DNA of 64,000 bases from an uncultured Prolixibacteraceae bacterium. Its GTDB lineage: Bacteria > Bacteroidota > Bacteroidia > Bacteroidales > Prolixibacteraceae. Location of the stretch: contig CALGIG010000117.1 of the NCBI GenBank assembly GCA_937915865.1, forward strand, positions 62,001-126,000, read 5' to 3'. This document shows positions 19,591 to 27,810 of this stretch, piece by piece. The notes below the pieces were generated by a model that made no database searches, was not told where the DNA came from, and saw only the letters and a list, made by a program, of their open reading frames with translations. Position 1 is the stretch's first letter. Every line of letters begins with the position of its first letter. A program made the translations under genes and the position numbers.

Positions 19591-20841
19591 TCAGGCTTGA
19601 TTTGGGTTGAGAATAAAACCTCGCAACATATTCAACGCGGTATGGGTTGTTCGTATTATATTTCGTTCGCGATTGTGCTTAAATACATATTTTTTGCTCA
19701 AAATTCCGGCTGGACCTGCAACTGCAATCCAAACCGTTCCTACAGGTTTTTCATCCGAGCCACCATCAGGACCAGCAATTCCGGTGGTTGCAACGGCAAA
19801 ATCCGAATTCAATGCAGCCCGTGCCCCGATAGCCATTCGTTCGGCCACCTCTTTACTAACTGCACCATGACGTTCAATAATATCCATCGGAACCGCAAGG
19901 AGTTGATGCTTTATTTCGTTGGAATAAGCCACCACTCCGCCTTTAAAATAGGCCGAACTTCCGGCATTCGAAGTAATAAGCTGGGCAATACTTCCTCCGG
20001 TGCAACTTTCGGCTGTAGCCATTGTTTTTCCTGAATGAGTAAGCAAACGGCCAATGGCAATACCCATATTATCATTGTCGTAACCAAACACAGCGTCTGG
20101 AATGATTTTTAGCAGGGCATCAACCCGAGCGCTAATTTCAGTTTTTAATGCATTTTCATCGTTCCCATAGCCGCTCAGTCGCAGCTTTACCATCATTGGA
20201 CTAGGTAAATAGGCCAGTTTGATGTATTTCGGAAGTTCATTTTCCCATTTTTCGATTCGCTCAGCAAGCATCGATTCGGGTATTCCAATCGTCAGAACAG
20301 TTTTATGCACAATTGACTGGGTGCTTCCCAGTTGCTTCAGCCTTGGGAAAACTTTCTCTGTCATTATTGCTTCCATCTCGAACGGAACTCCCGGCATGGA
20401 GATAAAAATTGTTCCATTTTTCTCGAACCACATTCCGGAGGCTGTCCCGGCAGAATTGTGCAAAACAGTGCAATTGGCCGGTAGCAATGCCTGGTCGCGG
20501 TTCAATTGATTGATCACCACATTTCGCGACGACAATAATGTTTTTACATGCTCCAAAACTTCAGGATGAAAGACGAGCTCAGTCTCAAAATATTCACACA
20601 AACATTTTTTGGTAATATCATCTTTGGTAGGGCCCAAACCGCCAGTTATGAGAACCAGATCGACATTTCTATAAGCTTCATCTATTGCCTTCAAAATGTG
20701 ATTATAATTGTCGTGCACTGAAGTAATCTGGTAAATTTCGATACCCAATAAATTGAGTTGTTGGCCTATCCAGGCCGAATTCGTATCAACAATCTGGCCA
20801 ATTAAAATTTCATCACCTATTGTAATTATTTCAGCTTTCAT
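19591..20841 (-). CDS. cinA: CinA: competence/damage-inducible protein, nicotinamide-nucleotide amidohydrolase
   Basis: Two-domain cytosolic enzyme, 416 residues. The N-terminal MoCF-binding-like (COG1058) domain begins AEIITIGDEILIGQIVDTNS and has LVLITGGLGPTKDDITK. The C-terminal PncC domain has ATAESCTGGSIAQLITSNAG, GGVVAYSNEIKHQLL and FAVATTGIAGPDGG. The PncC part deamidates nicotinamide mononucleotide, recycling NAD breakdown product; COG1058 domains can hydrolyse ADP-ribose-type pyrophosphates. I start at the ATG ending at 20841; a TTG at 20856 would add five residues with no support. It is followed by the AsmA-like gene after 1 bp. Confidence 0.95.
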   Translation of the reverse strand: MKAEIITIGDEILIGQIVDTNSAWIGQQLNLLGIEIYQITSVHDNYNHILKAIDEAYRNVDLVLITGGLGPTKDDITKKCLCEYFETELVFHPEVLEHVKTLLSSRNVVINQLNRDQALLPANCTVLHNSAGTASGMWFEKNGTIFISMPGVPFEMEAIMTEKVFPRLKQLGSTQSIVHKTVLTIGIPESMLAERIEKWENELPKYIKLAYLPSPMMVKLRLSGYGNDENALKTEISARVDALLKIIPDAVFGYDNDNMGIAIGRLLTHSGKTMATAESCTGGSIAQLITSNAGSSAYFKGGVVAYSNEIKHQLLAVPMDIIERHGAVSKEVAERMAIGARAALNSDFAVATTGIAGPDGGSDEKPVGTVWIAVAGPAGILSKKYVFKHNRERNIIRTTHTALNMLRGFILNPNQA

Positions 20842-20883
20842 AATAAGAAGTTTCAATTCCAGTTTTTAGCCTTTCAGTTTTAT

Positions 20884-22116
20884 TTAAATTGAATTTAAAA
20901 CATTTAGTCGTTGCAACAAAGTGGGGTGCGAATAATGAAAAAACACATATAATGGGTGTGGTTTTAGGTTACTCAGATTTTTCACCGAAAGTTTTTTTAA
21001 GGCTGATGATAGTTCTGACCCGCTAAAATACTTTGCAGCAAACGCATCAGCCTGATATTCATTTTTGCGGGAAAAAATATTCATAGTTAATCCAACCACC
21101 ATGGAAATTGGCGAATACAAAATACCAAAAGCAATCAGCCCAATGTGAAAACTTGGTTGTTCAGCTCCCAATGCCTTCGAAAGATCAGGACTACCAACAA
21201 ACAACGAAAACAGGAACAAAGTGATCCCAGTTTGAATGATTCCTAAAACCATACTCCAAATAACGTGATGTTTCTTGTAGTGACCAATCTCGTGCGCCAA
21301 AACAGCAACCAATTCGTTGGTAGTCATATCACTAATTAATGTATCGTACAACACAATGCGTTTTTTTGCCCCAAACCCAGTAAAATAGGCATTCGCTTTA
21401 GTCGACCGTTTCGAACCGTCGATCACAAAAATATTATCGAGTCTGAAACCAACTTTAGTTGCAAAAGCTTCAATTGCAGATTTCAGTTCACCTTCAGGAA
21501 GCGGTGTTTGTTTATTAAATAAAGGAACAATCAGGTTGGAATAAAAAAGTACCATAAAAACCGAAAATCCGCTAACAACAAACCATGCATAAATCCAGAA
21601 ATTAGTAGTTGTGAGTTGGTATAGGTAGATAATCAGGGCTAACAGTCCACCACCGATAATAGCACCCAACAGATAACCTTTCAACTTATCTAAAATAAAA
21701 GTTTTTGGAGTAGTCTTATTAAAACCAAATTTCTCTTCAATTACAAATGTATCGTAAACCGAAAATGGAGTTGTTAGAATATCAGAAGCCAACATCAATA
21801 TTCCGAAGAAAATTAACGCGCCCAAAATTGCATTTGGAGTTACCGAAAATGCCCAGCTATTGACCAGCGCAAATCCTGAAATTAAAAACATCGTTATCAT
21901 CAGTAAATAACTAAAAGAAGAACTCACCATCGAAAACCTGTAATTCGCTTTCTGGTAATCCTGTTGCTTTCTGTATTCATCTTCGGAATAGATGTCTTCG
22001 ACCTCTGCCGGCAACTTATCGCTCCATTGTGTCGAATTCAGGTATTCCAGTATCCGCTCAAAAATAAAATCGGCTGTCAAAAGTCCGATAATAGTATAAA
22101 ATAAGATTTCTGCCAT
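20884..22116 (-). CDS. M48-family membrane metallopeptidase (Ste24/CAAX-protease-like)
   Basis: Integral membrane zinc endopeptidase, 410 residues. The zinc motif is LVAVLAHEIGHYKKHH (HExxH) at about 275-290, with the third ligand in KNEYQADAFAAKYF at about 350. An N-terminal peptidase_M48_N domain with several hydrophobic segments matches the Ste24 layout (DTFVIEEKFGFNKTTPKTF, VDGSKRS-like IDGSKRSTKANAYFTGFGAK). In bacteria its substrates are uncertain; protein quality control in the membrane is the usual proposal. It lies 42 bp upstream of cinA on the same strand. Confidence 0.95.
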   Translation of the reverse strand: MAEILFYTIIGLLTADFIFERILEYLNSTQWSDKLPAEVEDIYSEDEYRKQQDYQKANYRFSMVSSSFSYLLMITMFLISGFALVNSWAFSVTPNAILGALIFFGILMLASDILTTPFSVYDTFVIEEKFGFNKTTPKTFILDKLKGYLLGAIIGGGLLALIIYLYQLTTTNFWIYAWFVVSGFSVFMVLFYSNLIVPLFNKQTPLPEGELKSAIEAFATKVGFRLDNIFVIDGSKRSTKANAYFTGFGAKKRIVLYDTLISDMTTNELVAVLAHEIGHYKKHHVIWSMVLGIIQTGITLFLFSLFVGSPDLSKALGAEQPSFHIGLIAFGILYSPISMVVGLTMNIFSRKNEYQADAFAAKYFSGSELSSALKKLSVKNLSNLKPHPLYVFFHYSHPTLLQRLNVLNSI

Positions 22117-22172
22117 TGCTAATATATTTTCTTCAAAAGTAGTAAAAAGAGCCCCTTCAAACCGGTTCCGAA

Positions 22173-22757
22173 TTAAAAATCTGGAGCCTGAATAGCCCGA
22201 TAATCTTCTTGCCTGTTTAGATTTAAAAACAACTGAGGATATTTTTCAACTAAAAAGTTACAATCCAGGTAATTCGTATTTATGTGGGGAAACAGGTTCG
22301 TTAATTTAAAATCTTTCATTTCAATCATTTCCTGGAGTGCCGGAATAACACACCTGTGATACAAGGCAATCAGCGGTTCATTTCCATGTAAATGAACCGG
22401 CACCACTGCATCGTAAGAATTCCTACTGTCGACTAAATACTGCAACAATTCAGGATTTACCAAGGGCACATCAACACTAACAATAAGATTCCAGTCGCTG
22501 CACGAAGCGCTTAAAGCCGAAAATATTCCTGAAATAGGACCTTTCCCCTGATAGACATCGGGAATCAAATCAGCACCAAACGACTGGTATTCAAGATTAT
22601 TAGCACTAATAAAAGTATTGGAACAAAAAGGTGTTATTAATTTCAGCATGTGAGCCAATAAGGATTGTCCCTGGAATTCAAGCAAAGCTTTATCTTGCCC
22701 CATTCGGGAACTTTTACCTCCGGCCAAAACAAAACCAGTTATTTCTGCTCTTTGCAT
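22173..22757 (-). CDS. mobA: Molybdenum cofactor guanylyltransferase
   Basis: Cytosolic nucleotidyltransferase that joins GMP to molybdopterin to make the guanine dinucleotide cofactor. The N-terminus ITGFVLAGGKSSRMGQDKAL is the signature nucleotide-binding loop. The metal-binding Asp is in WNLIVSVDVPLVNPELL, and YQGKGPISGIFSAL and HGNEPLIALYHRCVIPAL are family blocks. At about 194 residues it is a single-domain MobA without a MobB fusion. The ATG at 22757 is preferred over a GTG one codon upstream. No other molybdopterin gene is in the window. Related MobA-like cytidylyltransferases are a less likely alternative. Confidence 0.88.
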   Translation of the reverse strand: MQRAEITGFVLAGGKSSRMGQDKALLEFQGQSLLAHMLKLITPFCSNTFISANNLEYQSFGADLIPDVYQGKGPISGIFSALSASCSDWNLIVSVDVPLVNPELLQYLVDSRNSYDAVVPVHLHGNEPLIALYHRCVIPALQEMIEMKDFKLTNLFPHINTNYLDCNFLVEKYPQLFLNLNRQEDYRAIQAPDF

Positions 22758-22805
22758 CACGTACTCATTTTGCCAATAAACATACTGAATTTAAGACAAA
22801 AAGAA

Positions 22806-22838
22806 ACCGGGAATAATGTTCAAAATTTTATTCCCGGT
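22806..22838 (-). terminator. Terminator of the L,D-transpeptidase operon
   Basis: ACCGGGAATAA and its exact complement TTATTCCCGGT form an 11-bp stem with an 11-base loop. On the minus strand it is followed by TTCTTTTTG. It lies 24 bp beyond the stop of the membrane-anchored protein at 22862. Confidence 0.75.
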
Positions 22839-22861
22839 CTCCCAATATTTAAATATCTGTA

Positions 22862-23689
22862 TTAGATTTTAATCGTAATGAGTGCGTTAGTTTTAGGCAA
22901 TGCCATCAAAATTGCTTTGGCTTCATTCTCCGGAATGCTTATCAAAATCTCAGGAGTATAAGTAGGCTTTGAAAATTTCAGGATATGCTGAAATGAATTG
23001 GCAATATTTTTCAAATCACGTTCAAATTCGAAGTCTTTTCCAAACTCGTATTTTTTCTGCGCTTCAGCAATCGAATCAATACCCTGAATGTCAAGATCGA
23101 ACCCCTTATCAAGTTTTACTGTCCAGTAAACATTTTCATTCTTTTTAGCCTCTTTCTCTTTTAAGAAGGCAGCATCGGCAGCTTTTTGGGCTTCAATCGT
23201 ATCTTTGGGAGCTTCTACCACCTTGAATCTGTTTTTCGCAATCGACGATTTAAATTCTTTGATAGCCAATGGTTTTCCAAATGTTTCGAAATATACATTG
23301 CCATCAATCTTTTTAAAGAAACCAGACACAGAACAATCCCGAATTTTCGACGACATAACAACAACACCTTTTAATTCGAGTTGAATGATATGCTGTTCCA
23401 AATCAATGGACATGCCCACAGAATCAAGCGACGCCATTTTAAGACGTGACTCTAACCACGCTTTTTGCTTTAATTCGCTGAACAGAGATGAATTTACTGC
23501 CGGACTATCAGCCGCCCTGTCAATTACAACCTGCATCTGACCGCGAACTGCGCTAACCGACAGATAAGCATAAATAGAAGCTATGCCTAAAAAGAAAAAT
23601 ACAATAATAAGTACAATATATTTCCGTCCTCTTTTGTCTTCTTCTGTAACAAAAAGGCTATCGAAATCTTCAGTCGAACTTTCTTTCAT
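22862..23689 (-). CDS. Membrane-anchored protein of unknown function, partner of an L,D-transpeptidase
   Basis: I do not recognise a named family. The 275-residue protein has a short acidic cytoplasmic start, one transmembrane helix at about 23-45 (KYIVLIIVFFFLGIASIYAYL), and a periplasmic part with a charged helical linker near 165-185 (DTIEAQKAADAAFLKEKEAKKN) and mixed alpha/beta segments. No enzyme motif is visible. It follows the L,D-transpeptidase at 23691 with a single base between stop and start, so the two are almost certainly co-transcribed and probably work together at the cell wall, as scaffold, activator or substrate carrier. A terminator lies just downstream. Confidence 0.8.
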   Translation of the reverse strand: MKESSTEDFDSLFVTEEDKRGRKYIVLIIVFFFLGIASIYAYLSVSAVRGQMQVVIDRAADSPAVNSSLFSELKQKAWLESRLKMASLDSVGMSIDLEQHIIQLELKGVVVMSSKIRDCSVSGFFKKIDGNVYFETFGKPLAIKEFKSSIAKNRFKVVEAPKDTIEAQKAADAAFLKEKEAKKNENVYWTVKLDKGFDLDIQGIDSIAEAQKKYEFGKDFEFERDLKNIANSFQHILKFSKPTYTPEILISIPENEAKAILMALPKTNALITIKI

Positions 23690-23690
23690 A

Positions 23691-24353
23691 CTAATAAATA
23701 TAAACTTTTGAACCTACTTCCATTGTCTTATACACAGCTTCCAAATCATCATCGAGCAACCTGATACAACCGTGAGTGACACTCATACCCATACGTCGCT
23801 TATATATTGTTCCGTGAATCATGTACCCGTCGCCAATCTCAAGTTTGTATGCGCCAAGCGTTCCGGTTTCCCAACGTGAAGGATCATTAGGCCCGGGAAT
23901 GGGCAACCCATCTTCAATATAAGCCCAATCGGGTTTTTTCCATACTGGATTAGGTGATTTTCTCAACACTTTACGAACGCCAAAAGGTGTATAAAATTCG
24001 TGCGAATAATTGCGTTCTGCTGAAATCAGTTTTTCATTTTTACCGGTAGAACAAATGCCATCTCGCAAAAGTTGTTTCCCTTTATATAAATAGAAATGGT
24101 TCTCTGTTGTATTTACAACCATGTATCCATTTGTTGGCGTATAGTCATCCAGCTTTTTTTGCAGCTTATTAATTTCTTTAATAATAGCTGACTTATCAGT
24201 AGCCTCACTATCAGAACTAGTAGATTTAGCAGATAAACCAACTAAAGCAACCGTAGAGTCTTGCAACGCAGGTATCGCAAAAAGAACCATAGATGCAAAA
24301 AAGACAACTCCCAGTATTAAAACAATAAAATAAATAAAGAAATTACGAATCAT
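23691..24353 (-). CDS. L,D-transpeptidase (YkuD family)
   Basis: Periplasmic peptidoglycan cross-linking or protein-attaching enzyme, 220 residues, with an N-terminal membrane anchor (FFIYFIVLILGVVFFASMVLFA). The YkuD catalytic block is at the C-terminus: GDGYMIHGTIYKRRMGMSVT followed by HGCIRL, with the nucleophile Cys. Upstream are substrate-groove segments YMVVNTTENHFYLYKGKQLL and YTPFGVRKVLRKSPNPVW. L,D-transpeptidases make 3-3 cross-links or join proteins to meso-diaminopimelate; which one applies cannot be read from sequence. It is in operon with the unknown protein at 22862. Confidence 0.95.
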   Translation of the reverse strand: MIRNFFIYFIVLILGVVFFASMVLFAIPALQDSTVALVGLSAKSTSSDSEATDKSAIIKEINKLQKKLDDYTPTNGYMVVNTTENHFYLYKGKQLLRDGICSTGKNEKLISAERNYSHEFYTPFGVRKVLRKSPNPVWKKPDWAYIEDGLPIPGPNDPSRWETGTLGAYKLEIGDGYMIHGTIYKRRMGMSVTHGCIRLLDDDLEAVYKTMEVGSKVYIY

Positions 24354-24438
24354 AGGCTTTGAATTATTTATTTAAACCCAATAAAAATCTAAGTTCACAA
24401 ACTCAAACTAATTATCCAAAAAAAAATTCATAATAATA

Positions 24439-25566
24439 TTAAAAATCTAAACCTTGGGTCACAGTTGCCAATGGTTCAACCGAACCTACAATAGTCACTC
24501 TCGTGCCAGAACCAACCAGTCGATATAAATCATCGATATCACGATCCCTCATTCCAATACAACCGCTGGTCCAGTCAAAACCTCGTCCCCCATTTCCATG
24601 TATTTCTATTAAATTACCAATTCCAGTCCTACGAGAAATAAGTCCTTGTTGTTTCTTTCGCGCAAACTCTGCCCTATCTTCTGAATTCGGATAATCAAGC
24701 AACATGGCTTTATAATATGTTGTTCCACCACCCGCCTTTTTATTAACAATATGGTAATTTCCTTCTGGCGTAGCCCTGTCTCCTGCTCTTTCTTTATGAG
24801 CCATCCAATTGGGGCCAAATTCAACATCGTAACTACGCAATATCTTACCAGATTGATATATATATAATATATGCGCAACTTTATCCACCAAGATTACTTT
24901 TCCTCCTCCACGTGATGCGGCAATAGCATCATTTGCAAGAGCTCTCCATTTTGAATAATCAGTGAAATAATCACGTAACATCTTTGCTGCCGAATTATTT
25001 GCATGATTTGTATAAATCTCAGCCTTTTTAAACAGAATATCTGCTTCTTTTAACTTACCATTTTGCTGAGCAATTTTTGATTCGCTAAAAAGCATTTTCG
25101 ACTTGTTATGCGCATCAAAAACTGATTTAGGTATTGGTAAATTTTTAAAAAGTTTATTATACAAATCAATCTTTTTCTCAAGACTAACAAATGCTGATTC
25201 AACATTTTTACTAAGCGCTGCAGATTTTTCTATTGATTCCTCTTTAGCATCATCAGCAATTTTTTTTGCTTTTAAAGCTGAACTAATAATTCCAGAATAA
25301 TCCCTGACAAGAATAAACCTTTCATTTTCCCTCGACCATCCGGTCATTGCCGATTCATAAATACGTAAAGCTTGCTTATATTTTGTTTCAGAATAAACAT
25401 CTGCTTCAGCTTCTTTTGCTTCAGACAATGCTTCTCTTGCATTTTTTAAATCATCATTTGGTAGTTTTTTTTGTGAAACGATAATTACACAAACAGTTAT
25501 CACAATAAAAACAAACGATAACAAAATGATCGAAATCCACTTAAATTTTTTCTTATTCAAGCCCAT
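24439..25566 (-). CDS. L,D-transpeptidase (YkuD family) with N-terminal coiled-coil region
   Basis: Second L,D-transpeptidase, 375 residues. An N-terminal transmembrane helix (WISIILLSFVFIVITVCVII) is followed by about 180 residues of helical, Ala/Lys/Glu-rich sequence (AREALSEAKEAEADVYSETK, FKKAEIYTNHANNSA). The YkuD domain at about 230-365 has KVILVDKVAHILYIYQSGKI, RAGDRATPEGNYHIV and the active site LIEIHGNGGRGFDWTSGCIG. The Ser before the catalytic GC replaces the usual SHGC His by SG, a common variant. Its helical arm resembles the lipoprotein encoded 69 bp upstream (25635-26228), suggesting a physical partnership. Confidence 0.93.
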   Translation of the reverse strand: MGLNKKKFKWISIILLSFVFIVITVCVIIVSQKKLPNDDLKNAREALSEAKEAEADVYSETKYKQALRIYESAMTGWSRENERFILVRDYSGIISSALKAKKIADDAKEESIEKSAALSKNVESAFVSLEKKIDLYNKLFKNLPIPKSVFDAHNKSKMLFSESKIAQQNGKLKEADILFKKAEIYTNHANNSAAKMLRDYFTDYSKWRALANDAIAASRGGGKVILVDKVAHILYIYQSGKILRSYDVEFGPNWMAHKERAGDRATPEGNYHIVNKKAGGGTTYYKAMLLDYPNSEDRAEFARKKQQGLISRRTGIGNLIEIHGNGGRGFDWTSGCIGMRDRDIDDLYRLVGSGTRVTIVGSVEPLATVTQGLDF

Positions 25567-25582
25567 TATATTTGTATTAAAA

Positions 25583-25611
25583 AAATACCCGGAGGAAAGC
25601 CCCGGGTATTT
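25583..25611 (-). terminator. Terminator after the helical lipoprotein gene
   Basis: AAATACCCGG pairs with CCGGGTATTT around a 9-base loop, followed on the minus strand by a run of T (TTTTTTTAAT). It lies between the lipoprotein stop and the L,D-transpeptidase ATG. Partial read-through would let a short, abundant lipoprotein transcript and a longer, rarer transpeptidase transcript come from one promoter. Confidence 0.85.
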
Positions 25612-25634
25612 GAATACTCTAACTCAATGAGTTA

Positions 25635-26228
25635 TTATTTTTTACCTTTTTTTGCAATAGCTTCTTCCAATTCAGTTTTAATTGAAGTAGCTTTTTCTTT
25701 AGCAGCTTTAATTTTGCTGTTTGAACCTAGAAGGTCACCATTAGCTAAAGCAGTTTCAACTTCAGTTACAGTAGTTTCAGCAACAGCTAAATCACTCTTA
25801 ATAGCTTCCAAAGCTTCTCTTCCTTCTTTACCTCTTGGAGCTTTAGCAAGTAAGCCTTTGTTTTCTTCAACAAGAGCTTTAACTTCACCAATCAACTGGG
25901 TTGTTTCATTTTTCAATTCAACTTTGCGAGCTTCAGTTTTAGCTTTAGCATCAACAGCAGCCTGGCTAACATATGCTAAAGTAGCTTTAGCTTTTGTATA
26001 GCTTGGGAACCATTTTTGTTTTGCAGCTTCTACTTTTTCGTTAGCAGCTTTCATTGAATCTACCAATGCCTGGTATACTTCTGGAACATACTGATCAGCA
26101 CCAGCATCTTTTACTTCCTGGATAGCTGCAGTTGCTGCATCGATTTCAGCTTGTGGAACTTTCTGACATGAACTAAATAAAACAACACCACCTAATGCTA
26201 CAATAGCAAGAACTAATTTACTTTTCAT
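25635..26228 (-). CDS. Alpha-helical lipoprotein with C-terminal lysines (Lpp-like candidate)
   Basis: A 197-residue predicted lipoprotein: signal LVLAIVALGGVVLFSSC with the lipidated Cys at residue 20. The rest is almost entirely helical, rich in Ala, Lys and Glu (VDAKAKTEARKVELKNETTQ, VAETTVTEVETALANGD), and ends EEAIAKKGKK. No acidic surface-export signal follows the Cys, so a periplasm-facing outer-membrane lipoprotein is plausible. The layout of lipid anchor, helix and terminal Lys is that of E. coli Lpp, but 2.5 times longer, and an L,D-transpeptidase gene is next. I infer a possible wall-to-outer-membrane tether; sequence homology to Lpp is not seen. Confidence 0.85.
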   Translation of the reverse strand: MKSKLVLAIVALGGVVLFSSCQKVPQAEIDAATAAIQEVKDAGADQYVPEVYQALVDSMKAANEKVEAAKQKWFPSYTKAKATLAYVSQAAVDAKAKTEARKVELKNETTQLIGEVKALVEENKGLLAKAPRGKEGREALEAIKSDLAVAETTVTEVETALANGDLLGSNSKIKAAKEKATSIKTELEEAIAKKGKK

Positions 26229-26429
26229 AACTCAATTAATTTTGGTTTTCTCAAATAATAAAATTAACTCTATCTAAAAACTTTTGCAAATATCAACTTT
26301 TCCATTGAATTTACCAAGAGCGTTTTTTGATAAATTTACCATTTTGACGAAGGTTTATAAAGAAGTAACAGGTATAGGTACATTTTTTTTATTTTTTTTG
26401 TACCACTGTTCCTAATCAATTTCTTTTTG

Positions 26430-27002
26430 ATGACGCACAAAGGCAAATTTAAACAGAAATCGGATGAAGAAATTGTATTTTTAATCAATTCCGGTCATCA
26501 CGAATTATTTGAATTACTTTATCTTAGATATTTTGGTAAAGTTAAGGATAAATGTTTTAGCTTTTTAAAAGATGGTAAATTATCTGAAGAATTTGCCAAT
26601 GATATTTTGACCAAAGCTTATGAAAAGATTCATGGCTTCAAAGGCAATAGTACTTTCTCCTCATGGCTTTACTCGATAACATACAATTTTTGTATCGATT
26701 ATTTAAGGCTAAAAAAGAAATTACATTACCCGGAATGGAATAATAACAACGAAATACCTGAGATAATTGATGAATCGGAAGCAGATATCGAAACAGCAAA
26801 TTACGAGAATTTGTTGACTATATTTGAATTAATACATCCTGAAGAAAAAGTACTGCTATTAATGAAGTATCAGGATAATTTACCTCTAAAACAAATAGCT
26901 AAAACCTTACGAATAAGTGAAGATGCTGTTAAAATGAGACTAAAAAGAGCACGTTCCCGTGTTATATATATGTATAACCAGAAATTTAAAACAACCAATT
27001 AA
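26430..27002 (+). CDS. ECF RNA polymerase sigma factor
   Basis: 190-residue sigma-70-family factor. Region 2 is at about 10-85 (ELFELLYLRYFGKVKDKCFS, FANDILTKAYEKIHGFKG, STFSSWLYSITYNFCIDYLR). Region 4 is at about 130-185 (EEKVLLLMKYQDNLPLKQIA, ISEDAVKMRLKRARSRV). The ATG at 26430 is chosen over a TTG one codon earlier. No FecR or zinc anti-sigma gene is adjacent. The upstream neighbour, read divergently, is the helical lipoprotein, so this sigma factor could control the envelope genes, but that is inference from position only. Confidence 0.93.
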   Translation: MTHKGKFKQKSDEEIVFLINSGHHELFELLYLRYFGKVKDKCFSFLKDGKLSEEFANDILTKAYEKIHGFKGNSTFSSWLYSITYNFCIDYLRLKKKLHYPEWNNNNEIPEIIDESEADIETANYENLLTIFELIHPEEKVLLLMKYQDNLPLKQIAKTLRISEDAVKMRLKRARSRVIYMYNQKFKTTN

Positions 27003-27129
27003 AATTTACCAACAAATGTTACTTGTGAAAAGGAGTTCGTCTACATATATTGCTGGTAAATATATATGATACTTATTACCACAGGATTAATTAAACACTT
27101 TACCTCATTAAAACTTTTCAAATCTGTTT

Positions 27130-27528
27130 ATGAAGAACATTTTTAACAAAATATTAAATTTCTCAAATGTAACATTACCAAGCTCAGTAAAGAATTCATT
27201 TTTGAAGAAATTTGGAAATTCGATCAATGTTGAATGGCTCCATTCCGATGATTTTTATGAAGCTATATTTTATCTTGATGGTATTGAACATATAGCCCAT
27301 TTTGACTCTACTGGCTTATTACTTAATTTAAAGAAAAATTTGTCACTACAATCTATACCAGAGCATATTAAAAAGAAAGCCTCTTTTCACGGTGAATTAA
27401 TGAATTGTATCGAAATAAGTGAGGATGATGTTGTTGGATATGAATTGATTGTTAGAGATGAAGCTTTAATAAGGTTTTCTTTGCTTTTAAATGAAAAAGG
27501 TGGTTTGATTTATAAAAGTAAGCTTTAG
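27130..27528 (+). CDS. PepSY-like (BLIP-type) domain protein, probably cytoplasmic
   Basis: 132-residue protein without a visible signal peptide. It has two repeats of the PepSY-like pattern found in Bacteroidota: LKKFGNSINVEWLHSDDFYE, AIFYLDGIEHIAHFDSTGLL, then a second partial unit (ISEDDVVGYELIVRDEALIR, FSLLLNEKGGLIYKSKL). Most such proteins are secreted and have unknown ligands; the missing signal is unusual. It lies 127 bp after the ECF sigma gene on the same strand and may be in its regulon. Family assignment is by pattern only. Confidence 0.65.
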   Translation: MKNIFNKILNFSNVTLPSSVKNSFLKKFGNSINVEWLHSDDFYEAIFYLDGIEHIAHFDSTGLLLNLKKNLSLQSIPEHIKKKASFHGELMNCIEISEDDVVGYELIVRDEALIRFSLLLNEKGGLIYKSKL

Positions 27529-27580
27529 AAAAAACTCTAAAATACATGTATTATTATTGTATAAGTTAAAATATAAATAC

Positions 27581-27588
27581 TATATTTG
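27581..27588 (+). promoter_or_regulatory. -7 promoter element of tRNA-His
   Basis: TATATTTG matches TAnnTTTG, 13 bp before the tRNA. An ATTG at 27556-27559 lies at about the right distance for a -33 element. Confidence 0.65.
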
Positions 27589-27601
27589 CACCGCAAAATA
27601 C

Positions 27602-27676
27602 GGTGGTTGTAGCTCAGTAGGTTAGAGCGCTGGATTGTGGTTCCAGAGGTCGTGGGTTCGAGCCCCATCTACCACC
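27602..27676 (+). tRNA. tRNA-His (anticodon GTG)
   Basis: Cloverleaf with the extra 5' G (G-1) expected for tRNA-His pairing with C73. The D arm contains AGCTCAGTAGGTTAGAGC. The anticodon stem is CTGGA/TCCAG around TTGTGGT. The T arm is GTGGG TTCGAGC CCCAT. One U-U mismatch is seen in the acceptor stem (positions 6 and 67). CCA is not encoded. Confidence 0.95.
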
Positions 27677-27681
27677 CAAAT

Positions 27682-27720
27682 AAAAAGGTAATCATCAAAT
27701 TTAAAGATGATTACCTTTTT
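27682..27720 (+). terminator. Terminator of tRNA-His
   Basis: AAAAAGGTAATCATC and its exact complement form a 15-bp stem with a 9-base loop that ends in a T-run (TTTTTTG), 6 bp after the tRNA. Confidence 0.85.
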
Positions 27721-27765
27721 TGTTTTTGTTATTTCCAAACTAATTTTATCCCTTCTACATACAAA

Positions 27766-27791
27766 AAAAGACCGCAATTTTGCGATCTTTT
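27766..27791 (-). terminator. Minus-strand hairpin terminator
   Basis: On the minus strand AAAAGATCGCAA pairs, with one mismatch, with TTGCGGTCTTTT and runs into more T. It is the only terminator below the small gene at 28049, about 260 bp away. It directly follows a tRNA-end-like remnant, so it may be an old tRNA terminator. Confidence 0.6.
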
Positions 27792-27810
27792 AGTCGGGGT
27801 GATCCGATTA
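27792..27810 (-). other. tRNA 3'-end-like remnant, possible attachment-site scar
   Basis: The minus strand reads AATCGGATCACCCCGACT, close to the last bases of a Bacteroidota tRNA (T-arm 3' strand plus acceptor ending ACCCCGACT), and runs straight into a terminator. No D arm or anticodon arm can be found upstream. Site-specific elements that enter tRNA 3' ends leave such a fragment at one junction. The resemblance is short, so confidence is low. Confidence 0.3.

Noticed and set aside
19258..20034. 258-residue plus-strand frame
   Set aside because: It lies antisense to cinA and the AsmA-like gene, both well supported, and its translation has no family signature.
20842..20856. TTG start extending cinA by five codons
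   Set aside because: The ATG at 20841 gives the canonical CinA N-terminus; nothing supports the extension.
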